The position numbers and the translations under genes are program-made. Below, in pieces: positions 1-8,362 of a DNA stretch of 38,179 nt. Source of the DNA: Bdellovibrionales bacterium (GTDB lineage Bacteria > Bdellovibrionota > Bdellovibrionia > Bdellovibrionales > UBA1609); contig JACOND010000012.1 of assembly GCA_014323935.1 (NCBI GenBank), positions 1 to 38,179 on the forward strand, in the 5' to 3' direction. Position 1 is the stretch's first letter. Each line of letters starts with the position of its first letter. Under the pieces are notes generated by a model. It was not told the DNA's origin. It saw nothing but the letters and a program-made list of their open reading frames with translations, and made no database searches.

Positions 1-395
1 TTGAAGAGATCCTTTCCATTTGAAAGGCTCTCTCCCATGATAAAAAAGCGATAGGTTGAACGTAACCTTTTTGTTGAATCAAAAACTTTCGAAGGAAACA
101 TTGATAATCTAATAATTGCTCATAAAGGTTTTTATCATAAGAACTTTTATGTTCTAAAAGAATAAAAATTCTTAATCTGATTTTAGGAAAAGCCTTAAAA
201 GGAAAAGATAAAACAAGATCTGCTCTCTTATCTTCAAAAGTGTCTTTTTCTACTTTTAGCTAAATTATAGATTTCAAGTTCTTCTTTTGAAAAGATGAGC
301 TGAAGTAATTCCTGACTGAGTTTAGGATCTGAGTAAAAACTCTTAAAGAAAGTATCATGACTAAAATAGTTTGTTTTTGGGGTTTGTTTTTCTAT
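1..395 (-). pseudogene. Rpn family PD-(D/E)XK nuclease / putative transposase, decayed copy
   Basis: The - strand encodes the N-terminal part of an Rpn (Transposase_31, YhgA-like) protein, homologous to the open frame at 37817-38179. It is broken. The position of the start codon reads ATA (393-395) where the other copy has ATG, and five bases are missing near 258-263, shifting the frame between the stretches equivalent to 'KIYDLEKLK' and 'VEKDTFEDKRADL'. The reading continues past base 1. In the family these proteins are PD-(D/E)XK endonucleases linked to recA-independent recombination. This copy is presumably inactive. Confidence 0.8.
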
Positions 396-459
396 AAAAT
401 CAAGATGTGTTTTTGATTATTTAAAAGAAGTTGTAAAAAAAGGCAAGCTCTTTTTTTAA

Positions 460-567
460 TTATAATATAACAAACCCATCCTCTTTTAATATCTCTGGTT
501 TATTTACAAAGAATTTTTTAAAGACAACATTTCTTGTCATCTGGACATAGTTTTTTTGTTGTTTCAT
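460..567 (-). CDS. Small ORF preceding the Rpn gene (35 aa)
   Basis: ATG at 567 is preceded by a strong ribosome binding site (AGGAGG, about 7 bases upstream). The peptide starts MKQQKNYVQMTRNVVFKKFF and ends in EDGFVIL. The same ORF sits at 37647-37757 in the other copy with a different last few residues, because one extra T here shifts the frame near the end. The motif 'TRNVVFKKFF' resembles the N-terminus of Rpn/PD-(D/E)XK-type transposases, so this may be a truncated family member rather than an independent gene. Short, but conserved between copies with a good ribosome site. Confidence 0.5.
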   Translation of the reverse strand: MKQQKNYVQMTRNVVFKKFFVNKPEILKEDGFVIL

Positions 568-654
568 TTGTTACCTCCTGCTTTTAGGATTAATTTTTAA
601 ATTAAAGTCCCTACTTGAAAGTTATTAGCAAATTCAGTTCCAAACTGATATAAA

Positions 655-695
655 AGTGTAAAATAATGAAAAAGTGGGAATTATTATTTTACACT
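655..695. repeat. 13-bp perfect palindrome upstream of the left Rpn element
   Basis: AGTGTAAAATAAT (655-667) is repeated as its exact reverse complement at 683-695 with a 15-base loop. A shorter palindrome with the same core (TGTAAAA ... TTTTACA, 37553-37578) lies at the equivalent place upstream of the right copy, and TTTTACACTTTT is shared. It could be an operator, an outward terminator or an element end. Confidence 0.55.
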
Positions 696-739
696 GAATA
701 AAGCTTTAGTGGCCTTTAACTATAAGGGCTTTAGGAGCT

Positions 740-983
740 TTTTATGGAGAGAGAGAAAAGATAAAGTTTGAGTTTCTATGAGTTCTGCCAATCAAAAAGA
801 ATTTCTGAAAGTAAAAACCATATAGGTGTTTATCAATGTAAAGATTGCCATAAAGAGTTTTCAGTTCAATTAGGAACGTTATTTGAGCAATCCCCTATCT
901 CCTTAAGAAAGTACTTATACTTTATTTATTTCCTTCAAACGAGTTTCAAACTTACAGTTTTCAAATTAGCTGGGAAATTTTAA
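740..983 (+). pseudogene. IS1595-type (ISXO2-like) transposase, N-terminal remnant
   Basis: Translation from about 768 gives a zinc-finger-like segment, 'VYQCKDCHKEFSV', followed by 'GTLFEQSPISLRKYLYFIYFL'-type sequence. That is the typical N-terminal zinc ribbon and following region of IS1595 transposases (usual pattern: C-x2-C ... C-x2-C ... FSV-x2-GT-x-FE-S-x-IPL). The first CxxC pair is damaged, no proper start is visible, and the frame stops at 983, so only about 70 of the usual roughly 300 residues remain. A C-terminal remnant of the same kind of transposase lies at 6161-6505. Confidence 0.65.
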
Positions 984-1179
984 AGAGCAAGCTTTAGACT
1001 TCTAATAACAAATAATATTTTTATTCTAATAGGCTTGTTTTTTGGTTTTGAGTTTTTTAGATATATCCTTAAAGTAACAGTTCCTTAATTTCTTTTTTTA
1101 ATGTCTCCGATTGAATTTTTTAGTTCTGACTTCTTAATTAATAATTAAAACTTAAAAAATCTTTTTTTTAATAAATGCT

Positions 1180-1318
1180 AGACTTAGCTGAATAATTTTG
1201 ATAAACTACACATTATCTTAAAAAGATAGAGTTGGTACTATATGTGCAAACTGTTAATATTAATGACTTGTTTAAATTATAAAATCCCCTATTTAGTAAA
1301 TTAAGTAGGGGGTATTTA
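1180..1318 (+). ncRNA. Candidate retron-type non-coding RNA (msr-msd) upstream of the RT
   Basis: The 345-bp gap in front of the reverse transcriptase has no ORF but carries small hairpins: TATCTT-AAA-AAGATA (1214-1228), a TTAATATTAA palindrome near 1258, and CCCCTA ... TAGGGG (1286-1311). A 'TTAGC' at 1184-1188 resembles the branching-G context at the start of retron msr RNAs. I could not find a convincing long a1/a2 pair, so this is position-based inference. The last hairpin could instead act on translation of the RT gene. Confidence 0.25.
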
Positions 1319-1328
1319 TAAAGTTATT

Positions 1329-2987
1329 ATGAAAAAAAAACTTTATAATGTTGTAGGTCACTTACCAAAAATATGGTTTGTATGTGGAGCTAAGTTTGAA
1401 GGTAAAAATTCTATTAGAAAACTATTTATAAAATATATACAAAAAAATCACCAAGAAATATGTACTGCAAGAAATAGAAATTCTAATAGCTTATCATTTA
1501 GTCCAAAAAAAATTATATTAGCAGAGGATGTTTTAGAACAGTCTAAAACAAAGGATACAAAAATTTTAGATTATGAAGAACATATTTCTGAATTTTCCAC
1601 AAATGTTATTTTTTTCTTAGAATCACCTTCCGTGTTCATGGAAATAGGAAGATTTACAAAAACTATAACAGACCCTTTGAAATTTTTATTCTGTGTTGAT
1701 CAGAAACATAAAAAAAAGAAAAATTTAATTAACAAACTTCTTTCTGATCCAAAATATACAGTCTTACATTATACAACTAATAATGATATTATAATTAATT
1801 CAGATGATTTTTTCAAAAAAGTTTTAAATTGTCTTAATAAGACAACTCCCACAATTAGTTACTATGAAGATAATATCCATTCTTTTTATTCTTTTTTAAT
1901 AAGTTTTTTACAAAAGGAAGCTTCTCTTGAACAAATCATAAGAAAAGTAGAGTTGGAAAGAAAAAAAACAGGTTTTTTTTCTAATTTTTTAAATAAAATT
2001 AAATTTCATTTAAAGCTTTTAATAAAATCAGGTTTAATACTTAAACAAGATTGTTTTTATTTTTCTGTTATTAGAGGAGACATCTTAAAAGGAGTAAAAT
2101 TTCAAGCTTTAACAGAGAGACAAAAAGAATTATTATTTGATGTTGAAATGAATTATAGCTATGAACACATAAAAGACCTTGTATATGAACCTAACAGTAC
2201 TTTAAAGAATTACCAAGCCTTTATTAAAACAAGAGTTTTTGATCCCCTGGAAGAAGAACATAAAGTGATTCATAAGCGATGCTTTTCTTATAAGAAAAAA
2301 CATTCTATATCAAATCTTGTTGAGTTACACATAGGAAATAACTATTTACTAAACATGGATCTTAAAAATTTCTTTAATTCAATTAAAAGAGAAGATTTTA
2401 TAAAATGTATGGTTACTTTAGGTCTTTTTGAAGAAAGATTTAGAACTAAAATAACTGATATTTGTTTTAAGACAAAAAGTAATGAAATAAATGGACTTCC
2501 TATAGGAGCTAGAACATCTCCTTTTATATCTAATTTAGTAATGAGAGAGTTTGATAATTTAGTTTATAATCTTTGTGAAAAAAAAGAGGTTGTTTACACT
2601 AGATATTCAGATGATTTGTCTTTTTCTTGCAAGAAAAAGGGGGTGTTACAGGATATTGAAAAAGAGATTTATAAAGTTATTAAAAAATTACCTTACCCTC
2701 AAAACTTAAAAATTAATGAAAAGAAAACAAAACATATGTCAAAAAAAGGAAGAAGAAAAATTTGTGGGTTATACATAACGCCAGAAAGTCATATTTCCAT
2801 AGGCAGAAAAAATAAAAATAAAGTAAAAAATATTTTAAAAAACTTTAATAAGACAGAAAAAATATATCACAACAAAGAGATGATCAAAATCATCCAAGAG
2901 TCATTTCTTGATAGTGAGGAAAAAGGATATTTATATTATGTAAATTCAGTTGAAAAAGAGTTTTTAAAATCACAAATTTACTTATAA
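1329..2987 (+). CDS. Retron-like reverse transcriptase fused to an N-terminal NDT-like effector
   Basis: 552 aa. Residues about 14-170 resemble the nucleoside 2-deoxyribosyltransferase-like effector of type II retrons (Ec86 type): 'WFVCG' near 16-20, 'ILAEDVLE' at 63-70, 'VIFFLESPSVFMEIGRF' at 93-109 (the Ec86 effector has an equivalent PESPGSFTELGAF), then 'LFCVDQKHKKKK'. Residues about 190-260 look like the winged-helix linker of that effector. The rest is a retron/group II-type RT: motif A 'NMDLKNFFNSI' (D344), motif B 'GLPIGARTSP' (389-398), catalytic YSDD (426-429), and 'ICGLYI' where retrons usually have a VTG-type motif. In most type II retrons effector and RT are separate genes; here they form one chain. 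An anti-phage role is inferred. A KAP NTPase follows 180 bp downstream. Confidence 0.8.
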   Translation: MKKKLYNVVGHLPKIWFVCGAKFEGKNSIRKLFIKYIQKNHQEICTARNRNSNSLSFSPKKIILAEDVLEQSKTKDTKILDYEEHISEFSTNVIFFLESPSVFMEIGRFTKTITDPLKFLFCVDQKHKKKKNLINKLLSDPKYTVLHYTTNNDIIINSDDFFKKVLNCLNKTTPTISYYEDNIHSFYSFLISFLQKEASLEQIIRKVELERKKTGFFSNFLNKIKFHLKLLIKSGLILKQDCFYFSVIRGDILKGVKFQALTERQKELLFDVEMNYSYEHIKDLVYEPNSTLKNYQAFIKTRVFDPLEEEHKVIHKRCFSYKKKHSISNLVELHIGNNYLLNMDLKNFFNSIKREDFIKCMVTLGLFEERFRTKITDICFKTKSNEINGLPIGARTSPFISNLVMREFDNLVYNLCEKKEVVYTRYSDDLSFSCKKKGVLQDIEKEIYKVIKKLPYPQNLKINEKKTKHMSKKGRRKICGLYITPESHISIGRKNKNKVKNILKNFNKTEKIYHNKEMIKIIQESFLDSEEKGYLYYVNSVEKEFLKSQIYL

Positions 2988-3033
2988 TAAAATTCCAAAA
3001 AGCTTTCCAAATTTAATAAAATATTTTAAGTCA

Positions 3034-3135
3034 ATGACATATGAATATGTAGATTCTTCTTTTGTAGTCTTAATATCTATAGAAGAAGATTTATCTTTTG
3101 ACCACAAAATCCTTACAGAGTATAAACTTAAATAA
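3034..3135 (+). CDS. Possible small ORF or remnant between RT and KAP genes (33 aa)
   Basis: An open frame from ATG 3034 encodes a peptide beginning MTYEYVDSSFVV and ending EYKLK. The same frame is open upstream back into the 3' end of the RT gene, so it may be a leftover C-terminus rather than a start-to-stop gene. There is no convincing ribosome binding site. I do not recognise it. Confidence 0.2.
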   Translation: MTYEYVDSSFVVLISIEEDLSFDHKILTEYKLK

Positions 3136-3169
3136 CCTTTAGGCTTCAAAATAATTTTAGAGTAAAATA

Positions 3170-4489
3170 ATGAACATACAAAACAATTTACAGAAAAAAA
3201 CATTTAGTGATTTTGATAAATTGAATCTAAAGAGTTTTGCTGAAAATTTATTACAAAATATAGAAAAAGGAATAGAATCTCCTATAGAAGAACAAGAAGG
3301 ATCCTACACAGTAAGCCTAAATGCTGCATTTGGAAATGGAAAGACAACTTTTTTAGAGATGTTTCAAAGCTTTATGGAAGATAAAAAAAAATACAATGTT
3401 ATTTCTATTAACGCATGGACATCTGATTTTTACGTTCATCCAATTATTTCGATACTCTATGAATGGCTTGAATTTATAGAAAGTCAAAAAATGGAGAAAA
3501 AAGCAAAAAAAGAATTTATAAATAAAATAAAAAAAAAAATAATAAATGTAGCTCATCAATTCTTTAGAAATAAGACAGGACTTGACATAAAAGAAGTATG
3601 GAATGATACAAACACTGTTAAAAACGAAACTATTTTAGACACATTAAAACAGATAAAATCAGCTGTAAAAGAGCTAAAAGCTATTATCCAAAAATATACA
3701 GAAGATAAAAAGTTATTGATTATTGTTGATGAATTAGATCGTGCAAGACCAGATTATGCAGTTCATTTTCTTGAAGATATGAAACATTTTTTTGATGTTA
3801 AAAATATAATTTTTCTTGTTGCTGTGAACAGAAACCAAATGGAAAATACCGTCAAATGTCTTTATGGACAAAACTTAAACTTTAATGGTTATTACAGAAA
3901 ATTCTTTAAACAAGAAATAGAATTACCAGATCCCTATCAGGAAGCTCAAAACTTTGTTGATAATTTAATTAAAAAAACAAAAGTAAATTTTCATTTTCAA
4001 ACAAGTAAAAAAGAATATACTCTAGATAATGTGTATTATTCCTGTAAAATGTTTAATTTGACACTCAGAGAAGTAGAACAGTTTATGAGAATATTTGATG
4101 CTGTTTTAGGTCATGACACTGCCGGATTAAGTTTGACATATATGGATTGTTATTCTTTTTTTATTTGTTTTTCTATAAAGCAAAAAAATATATTTAAACA
4201 AATACTAAATAAACAATTTTCTATTGATTCTTTTCTTAATTATGTAAAAGAACTTTCACTTCCAGAAGATCCAAAACATTATTTACGCTATCTTTTAAAA
4301 CACGTGGCATATTCTTTTTTAACAAAAAAAACTAAGCCATCTTATATAGAAAAGATATTTAATATTTTATTACCTCATCCAGAAAACTTACATTTTTTGA
4401 GATATGAAAATCTTACATTATCTGAAACACAACCTGCTTTTATTATTTGTGAAAAAATAAACCAATGTAAATCCCATTTTAGTAGATAG
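3170..4489 (+). CDS. KAP family P-loop NTPase
   Basis: 439 aa. Walker A 'FGNGKTTF' at about residues 54-61 and Walker B 'LLIIVDELDRARPD' at about 182-195, followed by 'VAVNRNQMENTVKCLYG', as in KAP NTPases. No clear membrane-spanning insert is seen, so it is probably soluble. KAP NTPases recur in bacterial anti-phage operons, often beside an effector. It lies 180 bp after the RT-effector gene on the same strand, so the two may act together, but nothing in the sequence proves this. The ribosome site is weak (AGAG about 9 bases before the ATG). A second, unrelated KAP gene lies at 25460-27553. Confidence 0.8.
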   Translation: MNIQNNLQKKTFSDFDKLNLKSFAENLLQNIEKGIESPIEEQEGSYTVSLNAAFGNGKTTFLEMFQSFMEDKKKYNVISINAWTSDFYVHPIISILYEWLEFIESQKMEKKAKKEFINKIKKKIINVAHQFFRNKTGLDIKEVWNDTNTVKNETILDTLKQIKSAVKELKAIIQKYTEDKKLLIIVDELDRARPDYAVHFLEDMKHFFDVKNIIFLVAVNRNQMENTVKCLYGQNLNFNGYYRKFFKQEIELPDPYQEAQNFVDNLIKKTKVNFHFQTSKKEYTLDNVYYSCKMFNLTLREVEQFMRIFDAVLGHDTAGLSLTYMDCYSFFICFSIKQKNIFKQILNKQFSIDSFLNYVKELSLPEDPKHYLRYLLKHVAYSFLTKKTKPSYIEKIFNILLPHPENLHFLRYENLTLSETQPAFIICEKINQCKSHFSR

Positions 4490-4785
4490 GACAAAGAGAG
4501 GACTTCGACAAAGAATAAATAGAAAGGGCTATAAAGAATTCGTCAAAGAAGACAATTATTTTATCAAGATTAATGTATTTTTATGTCTCTGTTTTTGATA
4601 ATTCTAAGTATTAAAGAGTAAATCTTAATTCTGCTTTCCTTTTTTCACTTAAATTAAGATTCCTTAACTGATAAGAATAAAAACTTCTAATCCGTAATTT
4701 TTTAAATATATTACATACTTTAAAAACTAATTTTTCTTCTATATATCTATCTCTGCTGACGAACCACTTAGTCCCTTCCGTCATC
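4490..4785. other. Intergenic stretch without a convincing gene
   Basis: Low-complexity AT-rich DNA. A short + strand frame near 4495-4600 ('GLRQRINRKGYKEF') has protein-like composition but no start and no recognisable family. A - strand frame at 4611-4859 overlaps the Fic promoter and looks accidental. Confidence 0.4.
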
Positions 4786-4816
4786 TTGACAATGGCGGAA
4801 AAATGGCGGATATTAT
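4786..4816 (+). promoter_or_regulatory. Fic gene promoter with tandem 9-bp operator
   Basis: TTGACA (4786-4791) and TATTAT (4811-4816) are separated by 19 bp. The spacer is almost entirely a direct repeat, AATGGCGGA at 4791-4799 and again at 4802-4810, giving an 11-bp period, one helical turn. A binder here would block the promoter. The Fic protein itself has a C-terminal winged helix, so autoregulation is a natural inference. Confidence 0.6.
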
Positions 4817-4831
4817 AGAAAGAGGTCAGCT

Positions 4832-5872
4832 GTGTCAAAATACAAATCACTGGAATCACTAGGTATTCCCTATAACATTGAATTCTCCAACAAACTCAGC
4901 AATCTCTTGATGAGAATCGCTGAATGCAAGCCCTTTTTTAAAAGCTCAGTGAGTCATTCCTTAAAGGTAAATCTCCTCAGAAACGCTAAAGTAAAGGCAA
5001 TTACATACTCTAACCAGATAGAGGGTAACCCCCTAAAAGAAGAAGATGTCCAGAAACTCATTTACAGTAAGAAGTCCACTGAACATATTCAGCAAATTGA
5101 AATCCAAAATTATGCTGATGCCTTGGATTTTTTAGAAAAGCTCGCCTTGGACAAGAGATTCATTTCCATTAACGATTTTTGTGATATTCAAAAGCTTGTG
5201 ACAAGTGGCTTGCTTAAAAAAGATCAAGTAGGACGAATCCGCACTATCCCTGTTTCTATTGTCAATGTTTCTACGGGTAATAAAATTGACTCCTGCCCTG
5301 AACCCCATATGTTAAAAGAAGCTTTGAAAGATTTGTGGCAATGGCAGGAGGATACCAAGGAAATAAACCCTTATGCCAGAGCTTTTGCTTTTCATTTTAT
5401 AGCAATTGCAATTCATCCCTTTGCAGATGGAAACGGCAGAACCATTCGATTGATGCAACACTTTCTTCTCCTTCATTCAGGTGAGGAACTCGCTAGGTAC
5501 ATTCCTTCTGAAACAGCAATCATGAAACACCGAAAGGAATACTATGCAGTGATTTGTCAAACAAAAAAATTAGGGCGACTCACTCCTATGCTTGAGTTTT
5601 TAGCAGATTGTTTTTGTGAAGTTGCAGAATCTGTGACAAAAGAAGCCAGGAAAATATTACGAAAGGAGTCCTACACACCAGAAAACAGGCAACATGAAAT
5701 TATAAAATTAGTAAAAAAGAAAAAAGAAATTCAGATCAAAGATGTAATAAAGCTTTTCTCCGATGTGCCAAGAAGAACACTGGAAAGAGATATGAAATCT
5801 CTTTGCGAAGAGAAAAAATTAAAAGCAAAGGGAGAAAAAAAAGCAAGAGCTTACATTTTAAATGGTAAATAA
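4832..5872 (+). CDS. Fic domain protein (AMPylase) with C-terminal winged helix
   Basis: 346 aa. The Fic active site HPFADGNGR starts at residue 195 (His195), matching HxFx(D/E)GNGRxxR, so transfer of AMP (or another nucleotide part) to a target hydroxyl is expected. Upstream, 'SNQIEGN' (Ser60-Glu64) fits the inhibitory (S/T)xxxE(G/N) helix, so this is a self-inhibited class II Fic protein. The C-terminus ('IKDVIKLFSDVPRRTLERDM' and following) is a DeoR/ArsR-like winged helix. The start is GTG at 4832, with AGAGG 6 bases upstream. It is monocistronic. The target is unknown. It is intact, unlike the genes downstream. Confidence 0.9.
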   Translation: MSKYKSLESLGIPYNIEFSNKLSNLLMRIAECKPFFKSSVSHSLKVNLLRNAKVKAITYSNQIEGNPLKEEDVQKLIYSKKSTEHIQQIEIQNYADALDFLEKLALDKRFISINDFCDIQKLVTSGLLKKDQVGRIRTIPVSIVNVSTGNKIDSCPEPHMLKEALKDLWQWQEDTKEINPYARAFAFHFIAIAIHPFADGNGRTIRLMQHFLLLHSGEELARYIPSETAIMKHRKEYYAVICQTKKLGRLTPMLEFLADCFCEVAESVTKEARKILRKESYTPENRQHEIIKLVKKKKEIQIKDVIKLFSDVPRRTLERDMKSLCEEKKLKAKGEKKARAYILNGK

Positions 5873-6160
5873 ATCTCATTATAAAACAGCTGTAAGAAAG
5901 TATCCTTGGCTTTCTACGAGTTAAAATTTGATATCTCAAGCAAGAATTAAATGCTTTGAAGATTTTTATTAGAAATAAAATTCTTTTTTTTTAATTAATT
6001 TGATTATGTCTTCCAAGAAAAGCTTTACTTTTAAGCTTTCTGGATTTACTTCTTTTTTTATATAAAATCTTTTTAAAAGAAGAGTTTAAAAAAACTAAGC
6101 AAATCTAGATTGAACTTATTTCTTACTTAAATCAATTAAAATTTCATATTATATACAGCC

Positions 6161-6505
6161 ATGATAAAAAGAAATATAGTTAAAAATGTAGAGGCTCATA
6201 TAACTACAGATGAGTTTTTTAGCTATAAAGGGCTTGAATAAGCTTTTTTTCCAAAATCATTCTAATAAAGCACTCTGAAAGCGTTTATGTTTGCCCTATA
6301 TTCAGCCACTACAAACGATCTTGAAAGTGTCTGATCTGTTAGGAGTTTATCATCACGGTCTAAGAAATACCTCCACCGATACATAAACGAGTTTGACTTT
6401 AGGTTTGATAAAGGGAATTGTAAGATAGATACTATAAACAGAATTAGGTCTTTAGCAAAGGGTTCCAAAAATAAAAGATTAACTTATCAAATGCTTATAA
6501 AGTAA
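6161..6505 (+). pseudogene. IS1595-type (ISXO2-like) transposase, C-terminal remnant
   Basis: Broken + strand frames spell the C-terminal half of an IS1595 transposase. 'ITTDEFFSYKGLE' (around 6206-6240, DDE-region Asp) is followed by stops, then 'TTNDLESV' with a TGA where the family has Trp (usual pattern: HTN-x-IES-W-LLKR), then after a frame change 'KKYLHRYINEFDFRFDKGN', which matches the usual 'RY-x-EF-x-FR-x-N' end, and the tail to TAA at 6503-6505. Several stops and shifts show a genuine dead gene rather than a single sequencing error. Confidence 0.75.
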
Positions 6506-6510
6506 TATAA

Positions 6511-7451
6511 AATCAACCAAAGATCATGCATATAGGTTTATTGATTTGTTTGCTGGCATAGGTGGATTAAGGCTTGCTTTTCAAGGTCTTGGTGGCTCAT
6601 GTGTTATGTCTAGTGAGAATGACGAACAAGATTACTTATAATGAAAATTTTAATGATATTCCTTTAGGAGATATAAGAGAATTGTCTTATAAAATAATTC
6701 CAGATCATGAAATACTGCTTGCTGGATTTCCTTGCCAGCCGTTTAGTTATTCAGGATATAAAAAAGGCTTTAAAGATGATAGAGGAACTTTATTTTTTGA
6801 AATACTTAGAATTTTAAAAAATAAAAAGCCTAAAAGCTTTCTTTTAGAGAATGTAAAAGGCTTAACAAGTTTAAATGAAGGTAAAATTTTAAAAAGCATG
6901 ATTTTATCTTTAGAGGATTTAGGCTATAGCATATATCAAAAAGTTTTAAACACAAAAAATTATGGCAACACTCCGCAAACAAGAGAAAGAATTTATATTG
7001 TAGGTTTTAGGGACAAGGTTGATTTTAAATTTCCACAGCCAATTAAATTAAACAAAGGCATTTCCGATCTTTTATTAAAAAAAAACAGGAAAGCTTTTTT
7101 TATTATGAAGGTTCTCTTATTTACAATATTTTAAAGAAACAAATAAAAGAGCATAATACTATTTATCAATGGAGACGAAATTATGTAAGAAAAAATAAAT
7201 CTAACGTTTGTCCTACTCTTACTGCAAATATGGGAACTGGTGGACACAATGTCCCTCTTATAAAAGATAGATATGGGATAAGAAAACTAACCCCAAGAGA
7301 ATGTATAAGATTTCAGGGTTTCCCAGACACTTTTAAACTTCCTAAAATAGCAAGGTCTCATCTTTATAAACAAATTGGAAACAGCGTCTCTGTTCCTGTG
7401 ATAAAAAGAATAGCTAAGGAAATGAAGAAATGTCTAAAAAATGGTCAGTAA
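6511..7451 (+). pseudogene. DNA cytosine-5 methyltransferase, frameshifted
   Basis: Three frames together make one C5-cytosine methyltransferase: motif I '[16 protein letters not shown]' (6534-6581), motif IV 'LLAGFPCQPFSYSG' with the catalytic Cys (around 6716-6757), motif VI 'ENVKGL' (6847-6864), motif VIII 'QTRERIYIVGF' (around 6979-7011), the target-recognition part, then 'GNSVSVPVI' (motif X) to a stop at 7451. There is a frame change near 6620-6640 and another within A/T runs near 7075-7105. No in-frame ATG precedes motif I, as a stop lies just upstream. It would have protected DNA from the adjacent endonuclease, with which it overlaps by 22 bases. Confidence 0.85.
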
Positions 7452-7878
7452 ATATAACCAATAAAGAACAGGGTATATTTAGGACTATGAATGGAAATTC
7501 AGACGAATTTATTGCTATAGAACGAGCTATTAAAGCTGGGTTTGCCTGTAGTAAAATTGATATAACAAATGCCAAATATGATGCGGTTATAGACATATCA
7601 GGAAAGAAAACAAAACTGTTAAGAGTTCAGATAAAGCACAGGCTCTTTAAATTTTCAGGGAGGGGTAAGATCAGGAGGGCAATTTGATAGAAAAGCAAAA
7701 AGCAGAGCTTATAAATACACAAAAAAGGATTGTGATATTGTATTAGGAATAGACAACACAAACGGAGATTGCTATATAATTCCAGTTGAAGATAAAGGAT
7801 TGGGGTATAACAAGGGCTTTATCTAAGCTTGAAAAATACAAAGAAAACTGGGATTTCTTCTTAAGATTGAAAAGTTAA
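7430..7878 (+). pseudogene. PD-(D/E)XK restriction endonuclease, frameshifted
   Basis: The first 85 residues (from ATG 7430) contain 'NSDEFIAIERAIKAGF', 'KYDAVID' and 'LLRVQIKHR', the PD-(D/E)XK pattern with Asp and Q-x-K (PDDEXK_5-like). After a frame change near 7660 it continues with 'RSGGQFDRKAKSRAYKYT' and 'DCDIVLGIDNTNGDCYIIP', and after another near 7795 with 'LSKLEKYKENWDFFLRLKS' to the TAA at 7876-7878. Its start overlaps the methyltransferase end, so it is probably the cognate type II endonuclease. Both halves of the pair are dead. Confidence 0.7.
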
Positions 7879-7907
7879 GCGTATACTTTTTTTAAAATAA
7901 AGGCTAT

Positions 7908-8115
7908 CTGATATGATAAATACTCTTAGCCCATTGTTTTATCTTTTCTTTGTATCTATATTTTTTTATGAAACTCTTTTTTAAGATTTTTGTATTTGTT
8001 TACTACATTCTATACTTCTTCATAATCCATAGGTAAATAGGGATTAGGAAAATCTTCTATTCTTTTGTCAAGAACATCATAAAATAATTTTTTTTTCAAT
8101 ATCAGTTATCTTTTG
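7908..8115 (-). pseudogene. Partial, degenerate copy of the 9282-9749 gene
   Basis: Bases 7908-8115 align closely, with small gaps, to about 9263-9460, which is the 3' half of the gene at 9282-9749 plus a few bases of the small downstream ORF start. It encodes a broken version of '(D)FPNPYLPMDYEE' and the Lys/Tyr-rich tail. Together with the intact gene it forms a direct repeat flanking alkD. I see no gene in 8116-8362. Confidence 0.7.
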
Positions 8116-8362
8116 AAATTCTAAAAATTTCCAATTTTTACTTTTAAAATCTTTATGCTATTTAGTACAATATCTTCTTTCTTTTTTGCATCCGAAAATA
8201 AAGTCTTTAACTTAAAAATACAAAATTACTCCTTTTTATCATTTGATTGACAGTAGCAAGAAAGCTTTAAATCAAAGTTTTTCATAAATGAAGGAAATAT
8301 CACTTTAATTTTATGAAAGGGTTATTATTTCTTGGGAATTATATTTTCTTTATATTCGCATT

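Larger units (their letters stand above)
1..575 (-). repeat. Left arm of a long inverted repeat (Rpn element copy)
   Basis: This stretch is the near-identical reverse complement of 37640-38179, read by direct comparison: the small leader ORF, the spacer between the ORFs and the Rpn reading frame all align. Similarity stops just upstream of the small ORF's ribosome binding site (about 571-580), and both arms run off the window edges, so their full length is unknown. Differences include a 5-base deletion and a lost start codon in this copy. Confidence 0.85.

Noticed and set aside
2982-3203. 73-aa open frame on the - strand between RT and KAP genes
   Set aside because: It overlaps the start of KAP, has no ribosome site, and is an AT-rich accidental frame.
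4611-4859. 82-aa open frame on the - strand
   Set aside because: It overlaps the fic promoter and start, has no recognisable family, and the + strand signals there are strong.
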